DNA from: Candidatus Pantoea varia
GTDB taxonomy: Bacteria; Pseudomonadota; Gammaproteobacteria; Enterobacterales; Enterobacteriaceae
DNA: 64,000 nucleotides
Reading direction: 5' to 3'
Assembly (NCBI RefSeq): GCF_900115075.1
Contig: NZ_FOVG01000002.1
Location: 310,001-374,000 of the forward strand
Shown piece by piece: positions 41,122-49,697 of this stretch (positions are counted from its first letter, which is position 1; the number at the start of each line of letters is the position of its first letter). A program made the position numbers and the translations under genes. The notes beneath the pieces are model-generated. The model saw nothing but the letters and a program-made list of their open reading frames with translations. It searched no databases and was not told the origin of the DNA.

Positions 41122-42447
41122 ATGCAACAGAAAATTGTTCAGCAATCTGATGGCTATCTGAATAAAACGCCGCTGTTCCCGTTCATTCTGCTGTCGTGCC
41201 TCTTCCCGCTGTGGGGCTGTGCGGCGAGTCTCAATGATATCCTGATCACCCAGTTTAAAAGCGTGTTCGCCCTGAGCGACTTTGCCAGTGCGCTGGTGCA
41301 GAGCGCCTTTTATGGCGGCTATTTTCTGATTGCGATCCCCGCCTCGCTGGTGATCCGCAAAACCAGTTACAAGATGGCAATTATGATCGGCCTGGCGCTC
41401 TATATTGCTGGCTGTATCGCCTTTTATCCCGCTTCGCACATGGCGACCTACACCATGTTCCTCGCGGCGATCTTTGCCATCGCCATCGGCCTCAGTTTCC
41501 TGGAAACTGCGGCCAACACCTACAGTTCGATGATTGGTCATCGTGACCACGCCACGCTGCGCCTCAACGTCAGCCAGACCTTCTACCCGATTGGTGCGCT
41601 GATGGGGATCGTGCTGGGTAAATATCTGGTGTTCCAGGACGGCGACAGCCTGGAGAGTCAGATGGCGACCATGACGGCAGAGCAGGCGCATGCGTTTCGC
41701 CTGACGATGCTGGAGCACACGCTGGAGCCTTACAAATATCTGGTGATGGTGCTGGTGGTCGTGATGCTGCTGTTTATGTTCACCCGCTATCCGCGCTGCA
41801 AACCTGAGAGTAATGAGAAATCCCGGCCGTCGCTGGGCGAGACCTTCCGCTATCTGGCTGCTAATCGTCACTTTAAACGCGGAATTGTGACCCAGTTCCT
41901 CTATGTCGGCATGCAGGTGGCGGTCTGGTCGTTTACCATTCGTCTGGCGCTGACGCTGGGAGCAGCCAATGAACGTCACGCCTCTAACTTTATGATCTAC
42001 AGCTTCGTCTGCTTCTTTATCGGCAAGTTCGTGGCGAACTTCCTGATGACCCGCTTCCGTGCCGAGAAAGTGCTGATCGCCTATTCGATGCTGGGCGTGC
42101 TGACGCTGGCCTATGTGATGCTGGTGCCGAACTTTACCGCCGTCTACGCCGCCGTCTTTGTCAGCGTGCTGTTTGGCCCCTGCTGGGCAACGATCTACGC
42201 CGGCACGCTGGCGACGGTCGATAATAAATACACTGAAGTGGCAGGCGCGTTTATCGTGATGGCGATTGTCGGCGCGGCCTTTGTCCCGGCGTTGCAAGGC
42301 CTGGTGTCTGACACGCTGGGTTCAATGCAGCTGGCGTTTGGCGTCTCACTGCTCTGTTTCGCCTGGGTCGGATTCTACTTCTATGGCGAACTGCGTCATA
42401 AAAAACAGCCGGTTGCCGCTGGTCGTCTGGTGGAGGAATTACCATGA
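41122..42447 (+). CDS. deoP: Deoxyribose permease DeoP (FucP-like MFS)
   Basis: The 441-residue inner-membrane sugar:H+ symporter of the FucP/GluP branch has twelve hydrophobic segments. FucP-type features are visible: LFPLWGCAASLNDILITQFK near TM1, a GYFLIAIPASLVIRK loop and FLETAANTYSSMIG in TM4. It should carry 2-deoxyribose, judged by position behind deoK and resemblance to Salmonella DeoP. It starts 9 bases after deoK with a GAGG site, and its stop overlaps the deoX start by 4 bases. Confidence 0.88.
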   Translation: MQQKIVQQSDGYLNKTPLFPFILLSCLFPLWGCAASLNDILITQFKSVFALSDFASALVQSAFYGGYFLIAIPASLVIRKTSYKMAIMIGLALYIAGCIAFYPASHMATYTMFLAAIFAIAIGLSFLETAANTYSSMIGHRDHATLRLNVSQTFYPIGALMGIVLGKYLVFQDGDSLESQMATMTAEQAHAFRLTMLEHTLEPYKYLVMVLVVVMLLFMFTRYPRCKPESNEKSRPSLGETFRYLAANRHFKRGIVTQFLYVGMQVAVWSFTIRLALTLGAANERHASNFMIYSFVCFFIGKFVANFLMTRFRAEKVLIAYSMLGVLTLAYVMLVPNFTAVYAAVFVSVLFGPCWATIYAGTLATVDNKYTEVAGAFIVMAIVGAAFVPALQGLVSDTLGSMQLAFGVSLLCFAWVGFYFYGELRHKKQPVAAGRLVEELP

Positions 42448-43457
42448 AAACCCGTTTACCCTTAGCGCGTGACCAGTTTCACGCCACGCCGTGGGTGCTG
42501 TTAGAGAGCGATGACTTCCGGGTTGAGCTGTTTCGCTATCCGGCGGGCATCGAGGCGGTGCGGATTCACAACCGGCGCGGCAGAGTGACCGTGCTGCCAT
42601 TTCTCGGACAGATGATCTGGGACGTGCAGTTCGACGATCACAACCTGACCATGGGCCACAGTTTTAAACAGCCGCTGCCCGCACATTCCATCATCGACAC
42701 CTATGGCTGTTTTGCGTTTCATTCGGGGCTGCTGGCGAACGGCTGCCCCGCCCCAGAGGACGATCATCCGCTGCACGGTGAGATGGCCTGCGCCCGTATG
42801 GATAGTGCCTGGCTGGTGCTGGACGATCAGACGCTGTCGCTGGAAGGGGAGTGTGAATATGTTAAAGGCTTCGGCCATCACTACCTTGCGGCACCCGCCG
42901 TCCGCATTCAGGCCGATCGGCCCCGGCTGACGATAGAGATGACGGTGACCAATCTGGCGGGAGCACCGATGCCGTTGCAGTATATGTGTCACCTCAACAG
43001 CGCGTGGGTCGATCAGGGACGTTTCCGGCAGTCGATCCCCGAAGGGGCATTTCAGCTGCGACGCTCGATTCCGGCGCACCTGCGACCGACGCCCGCCTGG
43101 CGGGATTACACGGATCAACTGGCGCGCGATCCGCAGGCGTTACAGCAGCTCGATCAGCCACAGCTCTGCGATCCGGAGATCGTCTTCTTCGCGGACAATC
43201 TGCCGCAGTATGGCGATGACGTGCAGTTTGAGCTGCATTCACCGCAGGGGTATGCGCTGATGACGCGCTTCTCTACCGCGCAATTCCCCCAGGCGACCCG
43301 CTGGCTGCTGCACAACCATGACCAGCAGGTGGCGGCCTACATTCTGCCTGCCACCTGTCGGCCAGAGGGCTTTCTTGCCGCGCAGCAGGCCGGCACGCTG
43401 ATCACTCTGGCGAGCGGCGAACAGCGACACTTCTCTGTCGAGACCGGCTTGCTCTGA
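42444..43457 (+). CDS. deoX: DeoX, aldose 1-epimerase-like protein (DUF4432)
   Basis: The 337-residue protein has the galactose-mutarotase-like fold of the DUF4432 family. Useful landmarks are the FGQM/LGQMIWDVQFDDHNLTMGHSFK region (key part LGQMIWDVQF), GCFAFHSGLLANGCP, HGEMACARM and PLQYMCHLNSAW. It is the third gene of the deoxyribose cassette, as in Salmonella deoKPX. Salmonella DeoX is needed for good growth on low deoxyribose. An anomer-interconverting role is plausible but inferred. Ribosome site GGAGG. It converges on urtE with only 7 bases between the stops. Confidence 0.85.
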   Translation: MKTRLPLARDQFHATPWVLLESDDFRVELFRYPAGIEAVRIHNRRGRVTVLPFLGQMIWDVQFDDHNLTMGHSFKQPLPAHSIIDTYGCFAFHSGLLANGCPAPEDDHPLHGEMACARMDSAWLVLDDQTLSLEGECEYVKGFGHHYLAAPAVRIQADRPRLTIEMTVTNLAGAPMPLQYMCHLNSAWVDQGRFRQSIPEGAFQLRRSIPAHLRPTPAWRDYTDQLARDPQALQQLDQPQLCDPEIVFFADNLPQYGDDVQFELHSPQGYALMTRFSTAQFPQATRWLLHNHDQQVAAYILPATCRPEGFLAAQQAGTLITLASGEQRHFSVETGLL

Positions 43458-43464
43458 GCCGGGC

Positions 43465-44163
43465 TTAAATCGCGACCAGGCCGCGCACACCCTCAGCTTC
43501 CATGGTGTCGCCGCGGCCACGCTGCACGATCTCCCCACGCGACATCACCAGATAGCTGTCCGCCAGCTCCGCCGCGAAGTCATAAAACTGCTCCACCAGT
43601 AGGATCGCCATATCTCCCCGCTGCGCCAGCTGGCGGATCACTGCGCCGATCTCTTTGATCACCGAAGGCTGGATCCCTTCGGTCGGCTCATCGAGGATCA
43701 GCAGCTGTGGCCGACAGGCCAGCGCCCGGCCGATCGCCAGCTGCTGCTGCTGACCGCCAGAGAGATCGCCGCCCCGGCGTGACTTCATCGCCAGCAGCAC
43801 CGGGAAGAGCTGATAGATCTCCTCCGGCACTTCACGCGCCTGCGCAGCCGGAAAGCGCGACAGGCCCATCAGCAGGTTCTCTTCCACCGTCAGACGCGGA
43901 AAAATTTCTCGTCCCTGTGGCACATAGGCGATGCCAGCCTGCACCCGCTGGTGCGGCTTGCGGCCATTCATGCGCTGCTGCTGCCACTGAATCTCTCCTG
44001 ACTTTGCCGGGATCAAGCCCATCAGGCACTTCAGCAGCGTGGTTTTTCCCACGCCATTGCGCCCCAGCAGACAGGTGATTTCACCAATCTTCACCTCAAA
44101 CGACAGACCGCGCAGAATGTGACTGCCGCCATAATATTGATTAAGTTCAGTAACCTGTAACAT
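43465..44163 (-). CDS. urtE: Urea ABC transporter ATPase UrtE
   Basis: This is the second ATPase of the high-affinity urea importer, of the LivF type. The 232 residues have Walker A GRNGVGKTT, signature LSGGQQQQL, Walker B LLILDEPTEGIQ (typical UrtE wording) and His in the late VEQFYDFA region. ATG at 44163 (MLQVTELNQYYGGSHIL) is preferred to one 44 codons upstream that lies within urtD. It is the last gene of the eight-gene operon; one base separates it from urtD. Confidence 0.95.
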   Translation of the reverse strand: MLQVTELNQYYGGSHILRGLSFEVKIGEITCLLGRNGVGKTTLLKCLMGLIPAKSGEIQWQQQRMNGRKPHQRVQAGIAYVPQGREIFPRLTVEENLLMGLSRFPAAQAREVPEEIYQLFPVLLAMKSRRGGDLSGGQQQQLAIGRALACRPQLLILDEPTEGIQPSVIKEIGAVIRQLAQRGDMAILLVEQFYDFAAELADSYLVMSRGEIVQRGRGDTMEAEGVRGLVAI

Positions 44164-44164
44164 C

Positions 44165-44956
44165 TCAGCGCCCCAGATAAACGTCGATAACCTGCTCGTT
44201 GGCCTGAACCTCGCGCAGCGAACCCTCGGCCAGTACCTGTCCCTGATGCAGCACGGTGACATGGTCGGCAATGGTCTCGACAAAGCCCATATCATGCTCC
44301 ACCACCATCAGTGAATGTTTGCCCGCCAGGCTGCGGAACAGCTCGGCAGTGTAGTCCGTCTCTGCGTCGGTCATGCCTGCCGCCGGTTCATCCAGCAGCA
44401 GCAGATGCGGCTCCTGCACCAGCAGCATGCCAATCTCCAGAAACTGCTTCTGGCCGTGCGATAACAGGCCTGCGCGACGCTGGCGTTCGCCGCCCAGTCG
44501 CAGTAGCTTCAGCACCTCATCAATCCGATCGCGTTGTTCGCTGCTGAGGCGGGCGCGCAGGCTGGCCCAGACCGATTTTTCGGCTTTGAGCGCGATTTCC
44601 AGATTTTCGAACACGGTTAACGCCTCAAACACCGTGGGCTTCTGGAACTTACGGCCAATTCCGGCGCGGGCGATCTCTACCGGTGAAAGACGAGTCAGAT
44701 CGCTGTCCTGGTCGTAGATCACCCGGCCGGCGTCAGGACGCGTTTTGCCGGTAATCACATCCATCAGCGTGGTTTTGCCCGCGCCGTTGGGGCCGATCAC
44801 GCAGCGCAGTTCCCCGACGCCGATCTGCAGCGAAAGATCGGTCAGCGCCCGGAAGCCGTCAAACGACACGCTGATCTTCTCCAGTTGCAGCACCGGATCG
44901 CGCTGCTCCCGGTGGCGATCCGCCAGCTGGGGTTGGGTAAACAGGGCATCACTCAT
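44165..44956 (-). CDS. urtD: Urea ABC transporter ATPase UrtD
   Basis: This is the LivG-type ATPase of the urea importer, 263 residues. It has Walker A GPNGAGKTT, VIGRKFQKPTVFEALTVFENLEIAL-like Q-loop region (seen as IGRKFQKPTVFE), signature LLSHGQKQFLEIGM (the usual UrtD deviation from LSGGQ) and Walker B LLLLDEPAAGMTD. Its start overlaps the urtC stop by 4 bases. It works with UrtE on the UrtBC membrane pair. Confidence 0.95.
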   Translation of the reverse strand: MSDALFTQPQLADRHREQRDPVLQLEKISVSFDGFRALTDLSLQIGVGELRCVIGPNGAGKTTLMDVITGKTRPDAGRVIYDQDSDLTRLSPVEIARAGIGRKFQKPTVFEALTVFENLEIALKAEKSVWASLRARLSSEQRDRIDEVLKLLRLGGERQRRAGLLSHGQKQFLEIGMLLVQEPHLLLLDEPAAGMTDAETDYTAELFRSLAGKHSLMVVEHDMGFVETIADHVTVLHQGQVLAEGSLREVQANEQVIDVYLGR

Positions 44957-46026
44957 TTATTCCTCCGGCGCAGCAGGCCAATCACGCCGTGCGGCAGAAA
45001 CAGCGTGACCAGGATAAACATCAGTCCCAGGAAAAAGAGCCAGTATTCGGGGAAGGCGACGGTGAAGAAGCTGCGTGCGCCGTTAACAATCGCCGCGCCC
45101 AGCAGCGGGCCAATCAGCGTGCCGCGTCCGCCCAGCGCCACCCAAATCGCCGCTTCAATCGAGTTAGCCGGTGACATCTCGCCCGGATTGATAATGCCGA
45201 CCTGCGGGACATAGAGCGCCCCGGCCAGGCCGCACAGCACGGCGGAGAGCGTCCAGACAAACAGCTTGAAGCCGCGCGGGTCGTAACCACAGAACATCAG
45301 GCGGTTTTCGGCGTCCCGCACCGCGGTCAGTACCCGGCCAAACTTGCTGCGCGCCAGGGCGAAGCCGATCACCAGGCTCAGCAGCAACAGCAGTACCGTG
45401 GCGATAAACAGCCCGATACGGGTGCCGGTCGCGGTCACCGAAAAGCCGAGCAGGGTGGTAAAGCCGGTGAAGCCATTGTTGCCGCCAAACCCGGTTTCGT
45501 TGCGGAAGAACAGCAGCATCCCGGCGTAGGTCAGCGCCTGAGTCATGATGGAGAAGTAGACGCCTTTGATCTTCGAGCGAAAGGCGAAGAAGCCAAACAC
45601 CAGCGCCAGCAGGCCCGGCACCAGCATGCTCAGGCAGAGCGCCCAGGCGAAATAGTCGGTGCCGGTCCAGAACCAGGGCAGCTCACGCCAGGAGAGAAAG
45701 GACATAAAGGCGGGTAAACCCTCGCCTGCGGCCTGGCGCATCAGGTACATGCCCATGGCATAACCGCCCAGGGCAAAGAACAGGCCGTGACCCAGGGACA
45801 GCAGTCCGGCGTAGCCCCACACCAGATCCAGCGCCACGGCGACCACCGCATAGCAGAGGATTTTGCCGACCAGCGTCAGGGTATAAGTGGAGATCGCCAG
45901 CGGATGTGTGGCGGGCAGCAGCGCCAGAAACGGCATCACCAGTAACGCCAGGGTGATCGCCAGGCCGATGCTGATCGTCAGGCGCGGCGCGGTGCGCGCC
46001 ACACGAAGCGTAATGGGTTGCGTCAT
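44953..46026 (-). CDS. urtC: Urea ABC transporter permease UrtC
   Basis: This is a LivM-type membrane subunit, 357 residues, with about nine hydrophobic segments. Landmarks are DLVWGYAGLLSLGHGLFFALGGYAMGMYL (key part YAGLLSLGHGLFFALGGYAM), the UrtC-specific FGGNNGFTGF stretch and the coupling segment RFDPRGFKLF-like GYDPRGFKLFVW. Start and urtB stop overlap in TGATG. It forms the channel with UrtB. Confidence 0.94.
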   Translation of the reverse strand: MTQPITLRVARTAPRLTISIGLAITLALLVMPFLALLPATHPLAISTYTLTLVGKILCYAVVAVALDLVWGYAGLLSLGHGLFFALGGYAMGMYLMRQAAGEGLPAFMSFLSWRELPWFWTGTDYFAWALCLSMLVPGLLALVFGFFAFRSKIKGVYFSIMTQALTYAGMLLFFRNETGFGGNNGFTGFTTLLGFSVTATGTRIGLFIATVLLLLLSLVIGFALARSKFGRVLTAVRDAENRLMFCGYDPRGFKLFVWTLSAVLCGLAGALYVPQVGIINPGEMSPANSIEAAIWVALGGRGTLIGPLLGAAIVNGARSFFTVAFPEYWLFFLGLMFILVTLFLPHGVIGLLRRRNK

Positions 46027-47591
46027 CAGTCAGTCACCCTTCCTTTAACCGCAAACAGTCCCTGCGGACGTTTCTGAATAAACAGCACGATAATCACCAG
46101 AATCAGGATCTTACCCAGCACCGCGCCAATCTGCGGCTCCAGCACTTTGTTCAGAATGCCCAGACTGAATGCAGCAACGACGGTGCCCGCCAGCTGGCCG
46201 ACACCCCCCAGCACCACCACCAGGAACGAGTCGATGATGTAGCCCTGGCCCAGCTCGGGCCCGACGTTACCCAGTTGCGACAGCGCCACGCCGCCCAGCC
46301 CGGCAATGCCCGAGCCGAGGCCAAACGCCAGCATATCGACGCGCCCGGTTGGCACGCCGCAGCACTCCGCCATGGCGCGGTTCTGGGTTACGGCGCGCAC
46401 GTTCATGCCAAGGCGGGTCCGGTTCAGTAGCAGCCAGGTGAGCGCCAGCACAAACACCACAAACAGGATGACCGCGATGCGGTTCCACGGCAGCACCAGA
46501 TTGGGCAGCAGCTGTAAACCGCCGGAGAGCCACGCCGGATTCGCCACCTCCAGGTTTTGCGCTCCGAACAGCACCCGCACCAGCTGGATCAGCATCAGGC
46601 TGATGCCCCAGGTGGCCAGCAGCGTCTCCAGCGGACGGCCATAGAGATGGCGGATGATGGTACGTTCCAGCGCCATGCCGATGGCGGCGGTGACCATAAA
46701 GGCGACCGGCAGCGCCAGCAGTGGATACCAGGCTAAATAGTCCGGTGCAAACTGCTGAAACAGGCTCTGTACCCACCAGGTGGCGTACGCGCCCAGCATC
46801 AGCATTTCACCGTGCGCCATGTTGATCACCCCCAGCAGACCATAGGTGATCGCCAGGCCCAGTGCGGCCAGCAGCAGAATAGAACCCAGTGACAGGCCGC
46901 TAAACGCCTGCCCCAGCAGATCGCCCCACATCAGCCGCTTCTGAATCTGCTGCAGGCTCTCCGCCGCTGCCGTACGCACCGTGGCGTCTGGCTCATTCGC
47001 AGGCTGGGTCAGGCGTTGCAGGCTGGCCTGCGTATTGGGATCGCTGGACTCGCCCAGCAGTTTCACCGCCCGCAGGCGCACCATCGGCTCGCTATCCGCC
47101 AGTTGCAGATTCGCCAGCGCCAGCGCTAATGCGGCGTGAACGCGGCTATCCTGCTCGGCGGCCAGACGTTGTTCCAGCAGCGGCAACTGGTCGGCGGCAC
47201 CCTCATTTTGCAGCTGCTGCGCCGCGCGCAGACGCAGGGTGGCATCACTGCTCACCAACTGGTGGGCGGCCAGCGCGTTATTAACCAGCACGCGCAGGCG
47301 ATTGTTCATAAACAGCTTTTTCAGGTCACCTGTGGGCTTTGCCGCCGTATCCAGCGGCTGCAGCGTCGAACCCTGCTGGCTGAACGGCTGTTTTTTCTGG
47401 TCGATGACCACGGTTTCGGCATTCAGTGCTTCCAGCAGCGGCAGCCGATGACTGTCCGGCGCGGCGGCCCACTGTTGCAGCAGCGTGGCCTGCTGGCTGC
47501 GGCTGGCGGCGGCAAAGTCTGCCGCCGGTCCGGCGCTGGCAAACAGCGGCAGCAGCAGGAGCAGGCTGAAAAAGCAGCGACATAAATTCAT
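46026..47591 (-). CDS. urtB: Urea ABC transporter permease UrtB
   Basis: This is a LivH-type membrane subunit with the extra N-terminal periplasmic domain usual for UrtB: a signal peptide (CRCFFSLLLLLPLFASAG), about 200 residues of helical repeats (LRAVKLLGESSDPNTQASL), then eight or so membrane segments. GVINMAHGEMLMLGAYATW is the conserved UrtB/LivH motif. The 521-522-residue form starts at 47591 with GAGG 8 bases ahead; an ATG 22 codons upstream is unsupported. A strong hairpin lies in the gap after urtA. Confidence 0.93.
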   Translation of the reverse strand: MNLCRCFFSLLLLLPLFASAGPAADFAAASRSQQATLLQQWAAAPDSHRLPLLEALNAETVVIDQKKQPFSQQGSTLQPLDTAAKPTGDLKKLFMNNRLRVLVNNALAAHQLVSSDATLRLRAAQQLQNEGAADQLPLLEQRLAAEQDSRVHAALALALANLQLADSEPMVRLRAVKLLGESSDPNTQASLQRLTQPANEPDATVRTAAAESLQQIQKRLMWGDLLGQAFSGLSLGSILLLAALGLAITYGLLGVINMAHGEMLMLGAYATWWVQSLFQQFAPDYLAWYPLLALPVAFMVTAAIGMALERTIIRHLYGRPLETLLATWGISLMLIQLVRVLFGAQNLEVANPAWLSGGLQLLPNLVLPWNRIAVILFVVFVLALTWLLLNRTRLGMNVRAVTQNRAMAECCGVPTGRVDMLAFGLGSGIAGLGGVALSQLGNVGPELGQGYIIDSFLVVVLGGVGQLAGTVVAAFSLGILNKVLEPQIGAVLGKILILVIIVLFIQKRPQGLFAVKGRVTD

Positions 47592-47615
47592 AAAAGGAGC
47601 CTCGTTTGGGGAGGT

Positions 47616-47648
47616 CAGCACGGCAGCCTGATGAGCGCTGCCGTGCTG
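47616..47648 (-). other. Perfect 12-bp-arm hairpin between urtA and urtB
   Basis: CAGCACGGCAGC (47616-47627) and GCTGCCGTGCTG (47637-47648) enclose a 9-base loop. No U-tract follows on the minus strand. It likely shields the urtA message from 3-prime exonucleases so that the binding protein is made in excess of the membrane subunits, as in other ABC operons. The role is inferred. Confidence 0.65.
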
Positions 47649-47690
47649 CTGCTTCACAGCGGATGACGCTGTGTCATCAGCAACGTGCGA

Positions 47691-48962
47691 TTACTGCGCG
47701 GTCTTCACCGGGTGATCGGGCTTCTTGTCGTTACCGGCAATGTACGGGCTCCACGGCTGCGCACGCACTGGCTTATCGGTCTGCCACACCACGCTGAACT
47801 GGCCGTTCTCTTCCACTTCACCAATCATGACCGGTTTATGCAGATGATGGTTGGTCTGGTCCATGGTCAGGGTAAAGCCATCCGGCGCTTTGAAGGTCTG
47901 ACCGGCCATCGCCGCTCGTACTTTGTCTGCGTCCGTTGTGCCCGCTTTTTCCACCGCCTGCGCCCACATATGGATGCCGACATAGGTCGCTTCCATCGGG
48001 TCGTTGGTGACGACGGTGGCGGCGTTCGGCAGGTTGTGTGCTTTGGCATAAGCGCGGTAATCGGCGACGAATTTCGCGTTGGTCGGATTATCGATCGACT
48101 CGAAATAGTTCCAGGCCGCTAACTGACCCACCAGGGGTTTGGTGTCGATGCCACGCAGCTCCTCTTCTCCCACCGAGAAGGCGACCACCGGAATGTCAGT
48201 GGCTTTGATGCCCTGGTTAGCCAGCTCTTTGTAGAACGGCACATTGGAGTCGCCGTTGATGGTCGAAACCACCGCGGTTTTACCGCCTGTCGCGAATTTT
48301 TTGATGTTGGAGACAATGGTCTGATAGTCGCTGTAACCAAACGGCGTGTAGACCTCTTCGATATCTTTATCCGCCACGCCTTTGCTGTGCAGGAAGGCGC
48401 GCAGGATCTTGTTGGTGGTGCGCGGATAGACGTAGTCGGTGCCCAGCAGGAAGAAGCGTTTTGCACTGCCACCATCTTCGCTCATCAGGTATTCCACTGC
48501 CGGAATCGCCTGCTGGTTAGGCGCAGCGCCGGTGTAGAAGACGTTGGGTGACATCTCTTCCCCTTCATACTGCACCGGATAGAACAGCAGGCCGTTCAGC
48601 TCCTCAAACACCGGCAGCACGGATTTGCGTGACACCGAGGTCCAGCAGCCAAATACCACCGCCGCTTTATCCTGGGTCAGCAACTGCCGCGCTTTCTCGG
48701 CAAACAGCGGCCAGTTAGAGGCGGGATCGACCACCACTGGCTCCAGCTTTTTCCCCAGCACGCCCCCTTTGGCGTTGATCTCATCAATGGTCATCAGCGC
48801 CACATCTTTCAGCGGCGTTTCAGAAATCGCCATGGTGCCGGAGAGCGAATGCATGATCCCCACTTTGATGGTATCAGCCGCCTGCGCACTCCAGGCAAAA
48901 CCCATACTGACAACGGTAGCGGAGAGGGCGAAAGCTTTGATCAATGAACGTCTTTTCATCAT
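47691..48962 (-). CDS. urtA: Urea-binding protein UrtA
   Basis: This is the periplasmic urea receptor, 423 residues, of the FmdD/UrtA branch of type-1 binding proteins. The signal peptide is visible (KRRSLIKAFALSATVVSMGFAWSAQA, cleavage after the AQA). Diagnostic stretches are KVGIMHSLSGTMAISETPLKD (key part LSGTMAISETP), FGCWTSVSRKSVLPVFE, NGLLFYPVQYEGEE and AANVVTNDP-like AATVVTNDPMEATYVGI. The first of two adjacent ATGs is taken because AGGGG lies 6 bases ahead. It follows the GntR gene after 24 bases. Confidence 0.95.
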   Translation of the reverse strand: MMKRRSLIKAFALSATVVSMGFAWSAQAADTIKVGIMHSLSGTMAISETPLKDVALMTIDEINAKGGVLGKKLEPVVVDPASNWPLFAEKARQLLTQDKAAVVFGCWTSVSRKSVLPVFEELNGLLFYPVQYEGEEMSPNVFYTGAAPNQQAIPAVEYLMSEDGGSAKRFFLLGTDYVYPRTTNKILRAFLHSKGVADKDIEEVYTPFGYSDYQTIVSNIKKFATGGKTAVVSTINGDSNVPFYKELANQGIKATDIPVVAFSVGEEELRGIDTKPLVGQLAAWNYFESIDNPTNAKFVADYRAYAKAHNLPNAATVVTNDPMEATYVGIHMWAQAVEKAGTTDADKVRAAMAGQTFKAPDGFTLTMDQTNHHLHKPVMIGEVEENGQFSVVWQTDKPVRAQPWSPYIAGNDKKPDHPVKTAQ

Positions 48963-48986
48963 TTAAACCCCTGAGTGATTGTTATG

Positions 48987-49688
48987 TTATTCGGTGAGCT
49001 GGAGCCGGGCCTGCTGGAGGCGGTGCAGGGTAATCTTCCTGACCTCCGCCTTGCTGACGGCGATGTGATCGGTCAGGATGCGTTGCGCCTCGCCGGTCTG
49101 CTGCTGAAAAATCGCCTGTAAAATCTGAGCATGTTCCTGATAGGTCGCACAGATTCGGTCATCGCGGGTGAAGTCGAGCCGACGGATAATGCGGATCTTC
49201 TCGGTGAGTTCGGCGTGAATGCGCGCCATCTCCGGATTGCCCGCGGCCGCGACCAGCGTCATGTGAAACGCTTCGTCATGTTGCGACACCACCAGACCCT
49301 CGGTGAGCGCCTCCGCTTCACACCAAAACTGGTTGAGTTCGTGTAACAGCGCGGCACACTGTGGCGCGGGCAGGGCGCAGAGGCGTTTTACCGCCTCGCA
49401 CTCCAGCACGGTGCGCAGGTCATACAGCGATTCGAACCAGGCGAAATCGAAGTTTTTAATCTGCCAGCCGCTGCGGAACCAGACTTCGACAAAGCCTTCG
49501 CGCTCCAGACGGAATAGCGCCTGGCGAACCGGCGTGCGGCTGACCGCCATCCGTCCGGCGATTTCGCTTTCGCTGAAGCGATCGCCCGGCATCAGGCGAA
49601 AGGCGAAAATATCGGCCTTCAGCGCCTGATAGACCCGTTCAGCCAGCGCTTCCGGGCGCGCTTTTGGGGGTTGGGGTTGGGTTGTCAT
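48987..49688 (-). CDS. GntR-family regulator (FCD type) of the urea operon
   Basis: The 233-residue regulator has a GntR winged helix (residues 12-80: LAERVYQALKADIFAFRLMPGDRFSESEIAGRMAVSRTPVRQAL; key part VSRTPVRQALFRLEREGF). An FCD effector domain follows, with metal-ligand-like His residues (QHDEAFHMTLVAAAGNP). It is embedded between the urea carboxylase and urtA genes, 9 and 24 bases from them, so it is part of the operon. It likely binds the TGGTATACAA palindrome at the operon promoter (55120-55149). The effector may be urea, allophanate or a related amide; that is inference. Confidence 0.88.
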   Translation of the reverse strand: MTTQPQPPKARPEALAERVYQALKADIFAFRLMPGDRFSESEIAGRMAVSRTPVRQALFRLEREGFVEVWFRSGWQIKNFDFAWFESLYDLRTVLECEAVKRLCALPAPQCAALLHELNQFWCEAEALTEGLVVSQHDEAFHMTLVAAAGNPEMARIHAELTEKIRIIRRLDFTRDDRICATYQEHAQILQAIFQQQTGEAQRILTDHIAVSKAEVRKITLHRLQQARLQLTE

Positions 49689-49697
49689 CGGCGCGCC

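Noticed and set aside
40216..42297. A 693-codon open frame on the minus strand opposite deoK and deoP
   Set aside because: It lies wholly antisense to two well-supported genes; its His/Gln/Arg-rich composition is typical of the antisense of GC-rich coding DNA.
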